The notes: generated by a model from the letters alone, not told the origin. Shown: positions 50,647 through 60,211, counted from the stretch's first letter. The stretch: DNA of 64,000 bases from Marinobacterium profundum (GCF_001528745.1 NZ_BCNS01000210.1:1-64000); one strand, 5' to 3'. Numbers and translations: made by a program.

Positions 50647-51572
50647 TGCTGTCCCGTGTAGCTGAGAGAATTTACTGGGCGGCGCGCTATCTTGAGCGTG
50701 TCGAAAATACGGCGCGACTGGTCAGCGTCTACGACAACCTGCTGTTCGACCTGCCCCGCAGCGTCAATATCGGCTGGTTTAATCTGGTCATCATCAACAG
50801 CGGTACCGAGCTGTTTTTTGAACGCTACAAGGTACAGGACGAGCGCAATGTGGTGAAATTCACCCTCGCCGACGACACCAACCCCAGCTCCATGCTGTCG
50901 TCCCTGACCATGCTGCGCGAAAACATCCGCACCGCCCGCGATGTACTGCCGGCCGAAGCCTGGGAACTGGTTAACGAACTGCTGCTGTTCGCCCGCAACA
51001 ATATTCAGCAGGGTATCAACCGCAACGGTCGCCATGCCTTCCTTAACGGCATCATTGAGGGCTGCCAGGGCATTAATGGCCTGCTGCTCGGCACCATGAG
51101 CCGTGATGCGGCCTGGCATTTCATGCGCCTGGGCTGCAACCTGGAACGTGCCGACATGACCACCCGTCTGCTGGACGCCGGCGCCGCCGTACTCCAGCTG
51201 TCCGAAGACAACGAGACCACCAACCTGTCGCAGATCGTATGGGGCAATGTACTGCGTTCCGGCAGCGCCTATATGGCCTACCGCCGCACCATGCGCACAG
51301 CGGTCAACGGCACCGATGTGGCGCACTTTCTACTCGCAGATGAACACTTCCCGCGCTCCGTGAGCTTCTGCCTCGACCAGATAAGCTCCGCCACTGCCAG
51401 GCTGCCTACCGCCGGCAAGCGCTACACATCCATTAAGCCACAGCTGCCGAAACACGATATCAGGGACGGCTTTTGCCTGAGCCCCGATTTTCGTGACTAC
51501 CTGAACGACCAGCAATTAGTGCTGGCCGAGGCCCACAACAATATTGCAAGCAACTGGTTTGCTCACGACTAG
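50643..51572 (+). CDS. Alpha-E domain protein (COG2307/DUF403)
   Basis: A 309-residue all-helical protein of the alpha-E family, starting MMLSRVAERIYWAARYLERVENTARL, the typical ER-rich first helix. The domain is almost always next to, or fused with, a circularly permuted ATP-grasp ligase and is presumed to be its partner; no catalytic role is known. The ATG overlaps the ligase stop (ATGATG allows either of two starts). It is followed after eight bases by the DUF2126 gene. Confidence 0.88.
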   Translation: MMLSRVAERIYWAARYLERVENTARLVSVYDNLLFDLPRSVNIGWFNLVIINSGTELFFERYKVQDERNVVKFTLADDTNPSSMLSSLTMLRENIRTARDVLPAEAWELVNELLLFARNNIQQGINRNGRHAFLNGIIEGCQGINGLLLGTMSRDAAWHFMRLGCNLERADMTTRLLDAGAAVLQLSEDNETTNLSQIVWGNVLRSGSAYMAYRRTMRTAVNGTDVAHFLLADEHFPRSVSFCLDQISSATARLPTAGKRYTSIKPQLPKHDIRDGFCLSPDFRDYLNDQQLVLAEAHNNIASNWFAHD

Positions 51573-51580
51573 GGGTCAAG

Positions 51581-54500
51581 ATGACTATTCGGACCAAGAT
51601 ACACCACATGACGCGGTACAAGTTTGACCGTCATGTAAACCTGGCGCCCCACGTGTTGCGCCTGCGACCTGCGGCCCACTCAAGAACCCAGATTCACAGC
51701 TACTCGCTCAAGGTCACACCCGAAAACCACTTTATAAACTGGCAGCAGGATCCGTTCGGCAACTTCCTGGCCCGACTGGTTTTCCCGGAAAAGACCACTG
51801 AACTGTGCATCGAAGTTGAAGTCATCGCCGATATGACGGTGATCAACCCGTTCGACTTTTTCGTCGAAAAATATGCCGAGCATTTTCCGTTCAAGTACGA
51901 CGAAAGCCAGCAGAAGGAACTGGCGCCCTACCTCGAATGCACCGAGCCCGACAGCCCGCTGCTGCAGGCATGGGTTGCCTCTGTGTCGCGCGAGAAGATG
52001 CCGATCAACGACTTCATGGTGTCACTGAATCAGCGCCTGCAGCAGGACATTGGCTACGGCCTGCGTTTTGAAGCCGGCATTCAGAGTTGCCAGGAAACCC
52101 TGGAGCTTAAAAAAGGCTCATGCCGTGACAGCGCCTGGCTGATGGTACAAATCCTGCGCAGCCTCGGGCTGGCGGCGCGTTTTGCCTCCGGCTACCTGAT
52201 TCAGCTCAGCTCGGACGTAAAATCCCTCGACGGCCCCAGCGGCCCTGAAGCCGACTTTACCGACCTGCACGCCTGGTGCGAAGTCTATATCCCGGGCGCC
52301 GGCTGGATCGGACTGGACCCCACCTCGGGCCTGATGACCGGCGAAGGCCATATTCCCCTGGCCTGCACCCCGGACCCGGCCTCAGCCGCCCCCATCAGCG
52401 GTGCCATGGACGAGTGCGAGGTCGAGTTCGAGTACAGCAACAAGGTCTACCGCATCCATGAAGACCCTCGGGTAACCAAGCCCTATGCCGAACACCAGTG
52501 GCAGGAAATCCAGGCCCTGGGCGAGGCCGTAGACGCCGATCTGGATGCACTGGACGTCCGCCTGACCATGGGCGGCGAACCGACCTTCGTCTCCATCGAC
52601 GACATGGAGTCCGCCCAGTGGAACACCGAAGCCCTTGGCGCCGACAAGCTGCGCCTGGCCAAAACGCTGCTGCTGCGTCTGCGCGACCGTTTCGCACCCG
52701 GCGCCGTGCTGCATTACGGCCAGGGTAAATGGTACCCGGGCGAAGAAACGCCGCGCTGGGCGCTCGGTTGCTTCTGGCGCCAGGATGGCGAACCGCTGTG
52801 GCACAACCCCAAACTGCTGGCACGGGTCGATCAGGACCTGGGACACAAGCTGAAAGATGCCGAACGCTTTATCGGCCGCCTGTGCGCCAACCTTGAGGTA
52901 TCAGACAAGTACATACACCCGGCCTTCGAGGATGCGCTCTATTACCTCGACAAGGAGCAGCAGCTGCCAGCCAACCTGGACCCACTCAAGGCCAAGCTGT
53001 CGGACGGCCTCGAACGCATGCGCCTTGCCAGACTGCTGCAACGGGGCCTGAATACCCCCAGTGGCTATGTGCTGCCGCTGGGCCGGGATGACCTGGGCGA
53101 GCGCTGGCGCAGTAGCCGCTGGGAAATGCGACGCGGCGCCCTGGTGCTGATCCCGGGTGATGCGCCGCTGGGCTTTCGTCTGCCACTCAACTCCCTGCCC
53201 TGGGTTAGCAAGGAAGAGCGCGAGGTTGAAGCCGACCCCGATCCCTTTGCCGAACATCCGCCACTGAAAAGCACTGTCTACGACATCAACCGCTTTACCG
53301 CAGGCAATGCCCAGTCCAGCATGAAGACCACCGCGGACTCCGCCAGCGCCAGGGACCCAATAGCCGCCAGCAAGGTGCTGCACACAGCGCTGTGCATTGA
53401 AGCACGGAACGGTCGCCTGCACCTGTTCCTGCCGCCGATCAAGGCGCTGGAATCCTATGTTCTGCTGATCAGTGCCATTGAGCGCACCGCCGCCGAACTG
53501 GACCTGCCGGTTGTACTCGAAGGCTATGAACCCCCCAAAGACGCCCGCCTGCTGCGCCTTCTGGTCACACCGGATCCAGGCGTGATCGAGGTCAATATTC
53601 ACCCGGCCAATAACTGGCGTGAACTGACCGACAACATGATCACCCTCTACGAGGAGGCGCATCAGTCCCGCCTTGGCACAGAGTCCTTTATGGTCGATGG
53701 GCGCCACAGCGGCACCGGCGGCGGCAACCATATTACCCTGGGCGGTGCCACACCCCAAGACAGCCCGCTACTGCGCAGGCCCGACATTCTGCGCAGCCTG
53801 GTGACCTACTGGCAGCACCACCCCAGCCTGTCGTACCTGTTTTCCGGCATGTTTATCGGCCCCACCAGCCAGGCGCCCCGGGTCGACGAGGGTCGCGACG
53901 AGGCACTGTATGAACTCGAGATTGCTTTCCAGCAGATGCCAGAAGGACTGGTCGACCAGCCCTGGCTGATCGATCGCCTGATGCGCAACCTGCTGGTCGA
54001 TATCACGGGCAACACCCATCGCTCGGAGTTCTGCATCGACAAGCTCTATGCCCCCGGCAGCGCCACCGGACGCCTGGGCATTCTCGAGTTCCGCGGCTTT
54101 GAAATGCCACCCCATCCGCGCATGGCACTGGTGCAGGCACTGCTGATTCGTGCCCTGCTGGTGCGTTTCTGGAAGGAACCGTACCACAAGCCGCTGGTAC
54201 GCTGGGGCACAGAGCTGCACGACCGTTTCATGCTTCCGCACTACACTTGGGCCGATGTACAGGACGTGGTGAAGGATTTGCAACAGCATGGCTGCCCCTT
54301 CCAGCTCTCCTGGCTGGCACCCTTTGAAGAGTTCCGCTACCCGCACTACGGCCGCGTGAATATCGACGATATCAAGCTGGAACTGCGCTGGGCCATCGAA
54401 CCTTGGCACGTACTGGGAGAGGAAATCAGCAGCTTTGGCACGTCCCGCTACGTCGACTCATCGCTGGAGCGTCTGCAGGTAAAAGTCAGCGGTCTGACGG

Positions 54501-54946
54501 AAGGCCGCTACGTACTGGCCTGCAATGGTCGTCGCGTACCGCTGCGCAATACCGGCCGCAAGGGCGAGTATGTCGCCGGCGTGCGCTACCGTGCCTGGCA
54601 GCCACCTTCGGCACTGCACCCCACCATAGGCGTACATGCGCCCCTGGTGTTCGATTTGATCGATACCTGGAATGGCCAGTCCATCGGCGGCTGCACCTAC
54701 CATGTGCGCCATCCAGGCGGGCGCAGCTACGACAGCTTCCCGGTCAACGGCTTTGAAGCCGAAGCCCGACGCGTCAACCGTTTCTGGGAGTTCGGTCATA
54801 CCCCTGGGCCCCAGGAGCCACTGTCGCAATTTGATGCCATTCGCGATTTCTTTCCTCACCAGAAAGCACCGCATCCGATGGCACCACCACCGGAAGAGCC
54901 CACCAACGAGTATCCGCATACCCTGGATTTGCGCCGTCAACCTTAA
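51581..54946 (+). CDS. Transglutaminase-like domain fused to DUF2126 (COG4196) ligase-like domain
   Basis: A 1121-residue fusion. Residues 1-270 form a bacterial transglutaminase-like module with a complete Cys181-His230-Asp246 triad (GSCRDSAW, DLHAWCEV, GLDPTSG), which in this superfamily cuts or transfers amide bonds. The remainder is DUF2126, with RLTMGGEPTFVS at about 327, HYGQGKWYPGE at 378, HSGTGGGNHITLGG at about 709 and FRGFEMPPHPRM at about 838. Iyer and co-workers (2009) interpreted a partner of this kind as a circularly permuted glutamine-synthetase-like ligase; equating it with DUF2126 is from memory. Having both modules in one chain suggests making and trimming the same amide-linked product. 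The C-terminus contains a PPP motif. Confidence 0.88.
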   Translation: MTIRTKIHHMTRYKFDRHVNLAPHVLRLRPAAHSRTQIHSYSLKVTPENHFINWQQDPFGNFLARLVFPEKTTELCIEVEVIADMTVINPFDFFVEKYAEHFPFKYDESQQKELAPYLECTEPDSPLLQAWVASVSREKMPINDFMVSLNQRLQQDIGYGLRFEAGIQSCQETLELKKGSCRDSAWLMVQILRSLGLAARFASGYLIQLSSDVKSLDGPSGPEADFTDLHAWCEVYIPGAGWIGLDPTSGLMTGEGHIPLACTPDPASAAPISGAMDECEVEFEYSNKVYRIHEDPRVTKPYAEHQWQEIQALGEAVDADLDALDVRLTMGGEPTFVSIDDMESAQWNTEALGADKLRLAKTLLLRLRDRFAPGAVLHYGQGKWYPGEETPRWALGCFWRQDGEPLWHNPKLLARVDQDLGHKLKDAERFIGRLCANLEVSDKYIHPAFEDALYYLDKEQQLPANLDPLKAKLSDGLERMRLARLLQRGLNTPSGYVLPLGRDDLGERWRSSRWEMRRGALVLIPGDAPLGFRLPLNSLPWVSKEEREVEADPDPFAEHPPLKSTVYDINRFTAGNAQSSMKTTADSASARDPIAASKVLHTALCIEARNGRLHLFLPPIKALESYVLLISAIERTAAELDLPVVLEGYEPPKDARLLRLLVTPDPGVIEVNIHPANNWRELTDNMITLYEEAHQSRLGTESFMVDGRHSGTGGGNHITLGGATPQDSPLLRRPDILRSLVTYWQHHPSLSYLFSGMFIGPTSQAPRVDEGRDEALYELEIAFQQMPEGLVDQPWLIDRLMRNLLVDITGNTHRSEFCIDKLYAPGSATGRLGILEFRGFEMPPHPRMALVQALLIRALLVRFWKEPYHKPLVRWGTELHDRFMLPHYTWADVQDVVKDLQQHGCPFQLSWLAPFEEFRYPHYGRVNIDDIKLELRWAIEPWHVLGEEISSFGTSRYVDSSLERLQVKVSGLTEGRYVLACNGRRVPLRNTGRKGEYVAGVRYRAWQPPSALHPTIGVHAPLVFDLIDTWNGQSIGGCTYHVRHPGGRSYDSFPVNGFEAEARRVNRFWEFGHTPGPQEPLSQFDAIRDFFPHQKAPHPMAPPPEEPTNEYPHTLDLRRQP

Positions 54947-55030
54947 CTGGAGCACGGCGTGGCCCCGGTCTCGGGTATACTATGCTGAACCTTCCTGATA
55001 ACACCTCTCGACGAGACAGGTTCACGCCGA

Positions 55031-57607
55031 ATGAGCTTTTCCCAACAGCAACAATCAGACCAGGGCAATGCCCTGGTTTACCCGCGTCCGGCGGGGCTCA
55101 TGGATGAGGTTTACGCTCCCGATGGCAGCATTCGCAGCCACTGGGAGTACTTACTGAACAGTCTGAATGTTCTGGGCTCCGATGCCCTGAATGATCGCCA
55201 GCGCAAGGCCGAACGCATTCTGCGGGATGACGGCGCCACCTACACGCTGTCCAGTGCATCCCTGACCAGTCATACCTGGGGACTGGACCCGGTTCCGCTG
55301 CTTATTGCCAGCGAGGAATGGAACCAGATCGAAACCGGCCTGAGCGAGCGCGCTGAGCTGCTCGACCTGCTACTTAAGGATATCTACGGCCCCCGTGAAC
55401 TGGTGCGCTGCGGCATTTTGCCGGCAGAGCTCATATACAGTCACGGCGGCTTTCTGCGCCCCTGTCAGGACATCAAGCTGCAGGGCGACCACCAGCTGAT
55501 TCTGCACAGCGCCGATATGGTGCGCGGCGCCGACGGCAACATGGTCATTATCGGTGACCGAACCCAAACCCCAAGCGGCGCAGGCTATGCACTGGAAAAC
55601 CGCACCGTCATGCGCCGTGTTTTCCCAAGCCTGTTCCGTGACAGCCACGTACACCGGCTGTCGCTGTTCTTTACCACCTTGCGCCACACCCTGACCCGCC
55701 TTGCCCCTCCAGCCAATCTGGCCGGTGGCGAGCTGCCCAGCATCGTCATACTGACACCAGGTGCTTACAGCGAGACTTACTTCGAACACACCTACCTGGC
55801 CAACTACCTCGGCTACCCCCTGGTACAGGGCGGCGACCTGACGGTGCGCAATGGCTACGTCTGGATGAAGTCCCTTGATGGCCTCACACGGGTGGATGTC
55901 ATACTGCGCCGGGTCGACGACAACTTCTGCGACCCGGTCGAGCTCAAGAGCGATTCGCGCCTCGGCGTGCCGGGGCTGCTGGAAGTGGTACGCTCAGGCC
56001 GGGTCGTGGTAGCCAACCCCATGGGCAGTGGCGTACTGGAAAACACCGCACTGCTGAAATACATGCCGCAAATCAGCCAGTTTTTCCTGGGTCACGAACT
56101 GCAGCTGGCCTCGGTCAAGACATACTGGTGCGGCGATGCCGGCGATCTTGCCCATGTGCTCGCCAATATCGACAAGCTGGTCATCAAGCGCTGCGCCCGT
56201 CGCGCCGGCGAGTTCAGCATTTTTGGCTGTGACCTGCCCGCCAGTGAGCGCCAGGAATTAGTCGAGCGTATCCGGCTTAATCCACTGCACTATACAGCGC
56301 AGGAATACGCGGCGCCGTCCTCGGCACCCAGCTGGCACAAGGGCGCCATGCACTCGCGACCCTCGGTGTTGCGCAGCTTCTCGGTCGCTGGCGAAGGCTC
56401 CTACTCGGTGATGCCAGGCGGCATGACCCGGGTGGGCATCGCTAACGACAGTCGCCTGATATCGAACCAGCTCGGTTCCCTCAGCAAGGACACATGGGTA
56501 TTGGCATCGGAACCGGAAAAACAGCTGACGCTGCAGACCGGCCCTGGCGGCGAAAGCCTCAGTCATATTCATCAGTACACCACCCTGCCAAGTCGTATGG
56601 TGGAAAATCTGTTCTGGATGGGCCGCTATTCCGAGCGCGCAGATGCCGCGATCCGCGTACTGCGCACCGTATTCGTCCAGCTCAACAGCGCCGTGATTCT
56701 GCCCAAAGGAGCGGAACGGCTACTGCTGCGGGCCGTCTCCGAGGTCACATTGACCTTGCCGGGCTTCACCCGGGACAACCTGGACCTGCTGCGCAAGCCT
56801 GAGCCGGAACTACTGTCGGTGATCAGCGACGGAAAGCGTACCGGCAGCGTCAAGGCGTCACTGATTGCCATGCTCAATTGTGCCGAGGAGGTCAAGGAAC
56901 TGCTTTCGGCCGATATTCAGCGCATCATCAACGATATACGCGATGAGCTGAACGGTCTGGAAGACGCCGTCGCTCGCGGAATGGCTTCAGCGCCTGAAGA
57001 AACCCTGGATCCGCTGATATCTGCCCTGCTGGCTTTGAGCGGTCTCTATCAGGACAGCATGTTCCGCGGCCTGGGCTGGCGCTTCCTGCAGATCGGCCGC
57101 CGACTTGAAAAGGCCCAGCAAGTAGCCTCGCTGCTGCGCCATCTGCTGGTGCCGGTCAATGTCGACCCCAGCGAGCCACTGGCGCTGGAATCGGCACTGC
57201 TCTCGACCGAGGCCCTGAACACCTACCGCCGCCGCTTCCGGGCGGAAACCAATATTGTCAGTGGCCTGGGACTGCTGCTGATTGATCGCAGTAACCCGCG
57301 TTCCCTGATCTATCAGCTCGACAAGCTGTTCAAGGATCTGAGCGAACTGCCCAATCGTGGCAAAGGGCCGGAACTGCCGCGCAATCAGCGGCTGGTACTG
57401 GAAATCTCGGCGGCGGTGCGCCTGGCCGACATGCGCGAGCTGGCCGTGGTGGATGAAAAACTGCAAAGCCGTGTCCAGCTCGACAAACTGCTACAGCAGG
57501 TACAGCAGCGCCTGAACGAAACCGCCGTAGCGGTAAGTGAAGACTTCTTCGATCACACCGGCGGCCCTCAGCAGCTGGTGAACACCGGATGGAATGGCGA
57601 ACTATGA
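55031..57607 (+). CDS. Circularly permuted ATP-grasp ligase fused to an alpha-E domain
   Basis: An 858-residue protein equal to genes 1 and 2 of this operon in one chain. Residues 1-510 are the ATP-grasp part (VIIGDRTQTPSGAGYALENR, TRVDVILRRVDDNFCDPVEL, GVPGLLEVVRSGRVVVANPMGSG). About 523-850 are alpha-E (MVENLFWMGRYSERADAAIR). The ATP-binding Lys386 is present (KLVIKRCARRAGEFSIFG), but the Gly-rich NESGGYGM of the stand-alone paralogue is replaced by a Gly-poor stretch, so it belongs to another subfamily and its activity may differ. It starts 84 bases after the DUF2126 gene. Confidence 0.87.
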   Translation: MSFSQQQQSDQGNALVYPRPAGLMDEVYAPDGSIRSHWEYLLNSLNVLGSDALNDRQRKAERILRDDGATYTLSSASLTSHTWGLDPVPLLIASEEWNQIETGLSERAELLDLLLKDIYGPRELVRCGILPAELIYSHGGFLRPCQDIKLQGDHQLILHSADMVRGADGNMVIIGDRTQTPSGAGYALENRTVMRRVFPSLFRDSHVHRLSLFFTTLRHTLTRLAPPANLAGGELPSIVILTPGAYSETYFEHTYLANYLGYPLVQGGDLTVRNGYVWMKSLDGLTRVDVILRRVDDNFCDPVELKSDSRLGVPGLLEVVRSGRVVVANPMGSGVLENTALLKYMPQISQFFLGHELQLASVKTYWCGDAGDLAHVLANIDKLVIKRCARRAGEFSIFGCDLPASERQELVERIRLNPLHYTAQEYAAPSSAPSWHKGAMHSRPSVLRSFSVAGEGSYSVMPGGMTRVGIANDSRLISNQLGSLSKDTWVLASEPEKQLTLQTGPGGESLSHIHQYTTLPSRMVENLFWMGRYSERADAAIRVLRTVFVQLNSAVILPKGAERLLLRAVSEVTLTLPGFTRDNLDLLRKPEPELLSVISDGKRTGSVKASLIAMLNCAEEVKELLSADIQRIINDIRDELNGLEDAVARGMASAPEETLDPLISALLALSGLYQDSMFRGLGWRFLQIGRRLEKAQQVASLLRHLLVPVNVDPSEPLALESALLSTEALNTYRRRFRAETNIVSGLGLLLIDRSNPRSLIYQLDKLFKDLSELPNRGKGPELPRNQRLVLEISAAVRLADMRELAVVDEKLQSRVQLDKLLQQVQQRLNETAVAVSEDFFDHTGGPQQLVNTGWNGEL

Positions 57608-58494
57608 TTTACCGCATAAGACATCTGACCGAATACGAATACCAGCAACCGGTCAGTCTGTGCTACAACTTGGCCCATCTGCAGCCACGCAACACCAGCT
57701 ACCAGAACTGTCTGAGCAGCAAGCTGCAGATAAGCCCCATGCCTGCCTACAGCCGCAAGCGCAAGGACTACTTCGGCAACAACATAGTGCACTTCTCTAT
57801 CGAAGTGCCCCATCGCAAGCTGTCGGTCGAGATCACCAGCGATATTCGCATTGATGAGAGCCGCGCCAGCCCGGAGCTCAACCTGGATATGGGCAGTACC
57901 TGCGCTCAGGCACTGGAGGCACTGAAGAGCAACCAGACCAAGCCCACCCTGATGGCGCGCGAGTTCGTGCTCGACTCGCCCATGATCAAGGCCATGGATG
58001 CACTGCGCGACTATGCGGCGCCATCCTTTACCCCTGACCGTCCTCTGCTCTCGGCAGCCCGTGATTTGACGCATCGCATCTTCACCGACTTCACCTATGA
58101 CCCAAACTTCACTACGGTGGCCACGCCACTGTCCGATGTGCTGGAGCACCGCAGGGGCGTCTGCCAGGACTTTGCTCATCTGGCCATTGGCTGCCTGCGG
58201 GCGCTGGGTTACCCGGCGCGCTATGTCAGCGGTTATCTCGAAACCCTGCCGCCGCCGGGACAGGTGAAGATGGTGGGTTCAGACGCCTCCCACGCCTGGT
58301 TCTCGCTCTACTCACCGGAAGAAGGCTGGTTCGAATTCGATCCCACCAATGACAACATGCCGGCCGAGCAGCACATCACTACGGCTTGGGGCCGGGACTA
58401 CTCCGATGTAGCTCCACTGCGCGGCGTACTGTTTGATGGTGGCAAACCCCAGGCCCCCCGGGTCGCAGTGGATGTGCAGCGCCTTGAGGCTTGA
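57604..58494 (+). CDS. Transglutaminase-like cysteine peptidase family protein
   Basis: A 296-residue COG1305-type protein with an N-terminal beta domain (MIYRIRHLTEYEYQQPVS) and a transglutaminase core. The triad Cys187-His230-Asp246 (GVCQDFAHL, SHAWFSLY, EFDPTND) is intact. No signal peptide is visible, so it should act in the cytoplasm on the same product as its partners. It overlaps the fused ATP-grasp gene by four bases (ATGA) and ends the operon. A LPPPG motif is present near residue 216. Confidence 0.9.
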   Translation: MIYRIRHLTEYEYQQPVSLCYNLAHLQPRNTSYQNCLSSKLQISPMPAYSRKRKDYFGNNIVHFSIEVPHRKLSVEITSDIRIDESRASPELNLDMGSTCAQALEALKSNQTKPTLMAREFVLDSPMIKAMDALRDYAAPSFTPDRPLLSAARDLTHRIFTDFTYDPNFTTVATPLSDVLEHRRGVCQDFAHLAIGCLRALGYPARYVSGYLETLPPPGQVKMVGSDASHAWFSLYSPEEGWFEFDPTNDNMPAEQHITTAWGRDYSDVAPLRGVLFDGGKPQAPRVAVDVQRLEA

Positions 58495-58637
58495 AGGGAA
58501 ATCATGTGCCTGCGTTTAAATCAGTATCAAGGCGCTGTAGTTTTCTCCTAAAATGCCAACCCCGGAGTCTGTAGAAAACTGTCCGCCCCAAAGCGGTCAG
58601 CCAGGCTCCCAATATTGTGATCACGAGGTTTTATCCG

Positions 58638-59204
58638 ATGCCCAAAGCATCCGAACTCAAGCGGGGCCATGTCGTCGAGCTCAATGGACATGTCTATGTG
58701 GTGCAGCATGTCGATGTGCGCAACCCCACCTCCCGTGGCGCCAGCACCCTCTACAAGGTTCGCTTCAACCTGCTGCCAGAGGGCGGCAAGCACGAAGTCA
58801 CCTTCACCGGTGATGACACGGTCAAGAACGTCTCGCTGGAACGGCGCAAGGTCTCTTATCTGTACCGTGAAGGCGACCACTTTACTTTCATGGATACCGA
58901 AGACTACAGCCAGTATTATCTCAACGGCAGCAGTATCGAGAGCCAGCTGCCGTTTCTCAGTGACGGCCTTGAAGGCATAATCGCACTGCTGATCGAAGGT
59001 GAGATCGTCACTATCGAACTGCCCGCCACCGTTATCATGGAAGTGGCCGAGTGCGTGCCCGGCATGCAAGCCGCAAGCGCCACAGGGCGCACCAAACCCG
59101 CCATAATGACCAACGGGCTTGAGCTGCAGGTACCGGAATACATCAAGCAGGGCGAGAAGATCAAGATCAATACGGAAACCGGGAAGTTTATGACCCGCGC
59201 CTGA
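58638..59204 (+). CDS. efpL: Elongation factor P-like protein EfpL (YeiP)
   Basis: A 188-residue EF-P paralogue that enters the E site and relieves ribosome stalling at certain proline-containing motifs. It has the three EF-P domains. The tip loop reads NPTSRGAST with Arg33 in place of the modified Lys of EF-P, the mark of the EfpL/YeiP branch (E. coli YeiP has SPTARGAAT). ATG 58638 (MPKASELKRG) is the conserved start; seven upstream codons are open. It lies 143 bases after the ligase operon on the same strand. Confidence 0.93.
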   Translation: MPKASELKRGHVVELNGHVYVVQHVDVRNPTSRGASTLYKVRFNLLPEGGKHEVTFTGDDTVKNVSLERRKVSYLYREGDHFTFMDTEDYSQYYLNGSSIESQLPFLSDGLEGIIALLIEGEIVTIELPATVIMEVAECVPGMQAASATGRTKPAIMTNGLELQVPEYIKQGEKIKINTETGKFMTRA

Positions 59205-59289
59205 AATCGCCCGCTAAAAGCAAACACACTGGCTGACGCTGTGTCATCCGGTGTTCCAGGAAAATGAAACCCAAGGAGCCCCATCACCG

Positions 59290-60198
59290 ATGCGAAAAGT
59301 GACCAAAGCCATAATTCCCGTTGCCGGACTCGGCACGCGTGTTTTGCCTGCAAGCAAGGCAATTCCCAAGGAAATGCTGCCGGTTGGCGACAAGCCCGTC
59401 ATCCAGCGCGTGGTGGAAGAAGCCGTCGCTGCAGGCATCACCAAGATTATTCTGGTGACGCGCTCCGGCAAGGAAGCCATTGAAAATCACTTCGATGCCC
59501 ACTACGAGCTCGAAGCCCAACTGGAGATAAAGGGCAAGATTGCAGAACTGGCGTCTGTGCGCAACATCCAGCCGCCTGACGTGGAAATTATCTCGGTGCG
59601 TCAGCCCAGCGCCCAGGGCCTTGGCCACGCGGTACTCTGCGCCGCCGGTATTATCGGTGACGAACCCTTCGCGGTGATGTTGCCGGATGTGCTGATCAAC
59701 AACCGCACCGCCGATAGCGGCCACGTCGACATGGCAGGCATGATGGCCGCGTTCAGCCGCAACGAACACCCGCAGATTATGGTGGAGCCGGTGCCGCACG
59801 AACACGCCGAACGCTACGGTATTGTCGACTGCGCGGGTGCTGTCCTGCAGGGCGGTGATGCGCACCCGATTCAGGGCATGGTGGAAAAGCCGGCCCCGGG
59901 CACGGCACCATCAAACCTCGCGATCGTGGGCCGCTATATACTGCCAGCGCGCATTATGCAGCTGCTCAAAACCACCCCTCGCGGTGCTGGCGGTGAAGTC
60001 CAGCTGACCGACGCCATGGCCGCACTGCTCAAGGAAACGCCAATGGAAGCCTACCATATGGAAGGCAAATCCTATGACTGCGGCAACAAGCTGGGCTACC
60101 TGCAAGCCAACATGGTGTTCGGCCTGCAAAGCCCGCACACAGGCCCTGCGCTGCGTGAGTTTCTCAAACAACAGCTCGACGAGCTGGATCAGGCCTGA
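59290..60198 (+). CDS. galU: UTP--glucose-1-phosphate uridylyltransferase
   Basis: A 302-residue nucleotidyltransferase that makes UDP-glucose. The signature GLGTRVLPASKAIPKEMLPV is at about 13-32, followed by RQPSAQGLGHAVLCA, VEKPAPG and YDCGNKLGYLQA. UDP-glucose feeds surface polysaccharides, and the next gene is a UDP-sugar epimerase, so precursors for a capsule or LPS are a likely use. ATG 59290 has AAGGAG upstream; 13 open upstream codons are not family sequence. A strong terminator follows. Confidence 0.96.
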   Translation: MRKVTKAIIPVAGLGTRVLPASKAIPKEMLPVGDKPVIQRVVEEAVAAGITKIILVTRSGKEAIENHFDAHYELEAQLEIKGKIAELASVRNIQPPDVEIISVRQPSAQGLGHAVLCAAGIIGDEPFAVMLPDVLINNRTADSGHVDMAGMMAAFSRNEHPQIMVEPVPHEHAERYGIVDCAGAVLQGGDAHPIQGMVEKPAPGTAPSNLAIVGRYILPARIMQLLKTTPRGAGGEVQLTDAMAALLKETPMEAYHMEGKSYDCGNKLGYLQANMVFGLQSPHTGPALREFLKQQLDELDQA

Positions 60199-60211
60199 TC
60201 CAACCTGGAAA

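Noticed and set aside
49192-58494. Interpretation of the operon as a phage-defence island
   Set aside because: No nuclease, toxin, integrase or base-composition shift is seen, and the families are housekeeping-type ligases and transglutaminases; nothing in the sequence supports defence.
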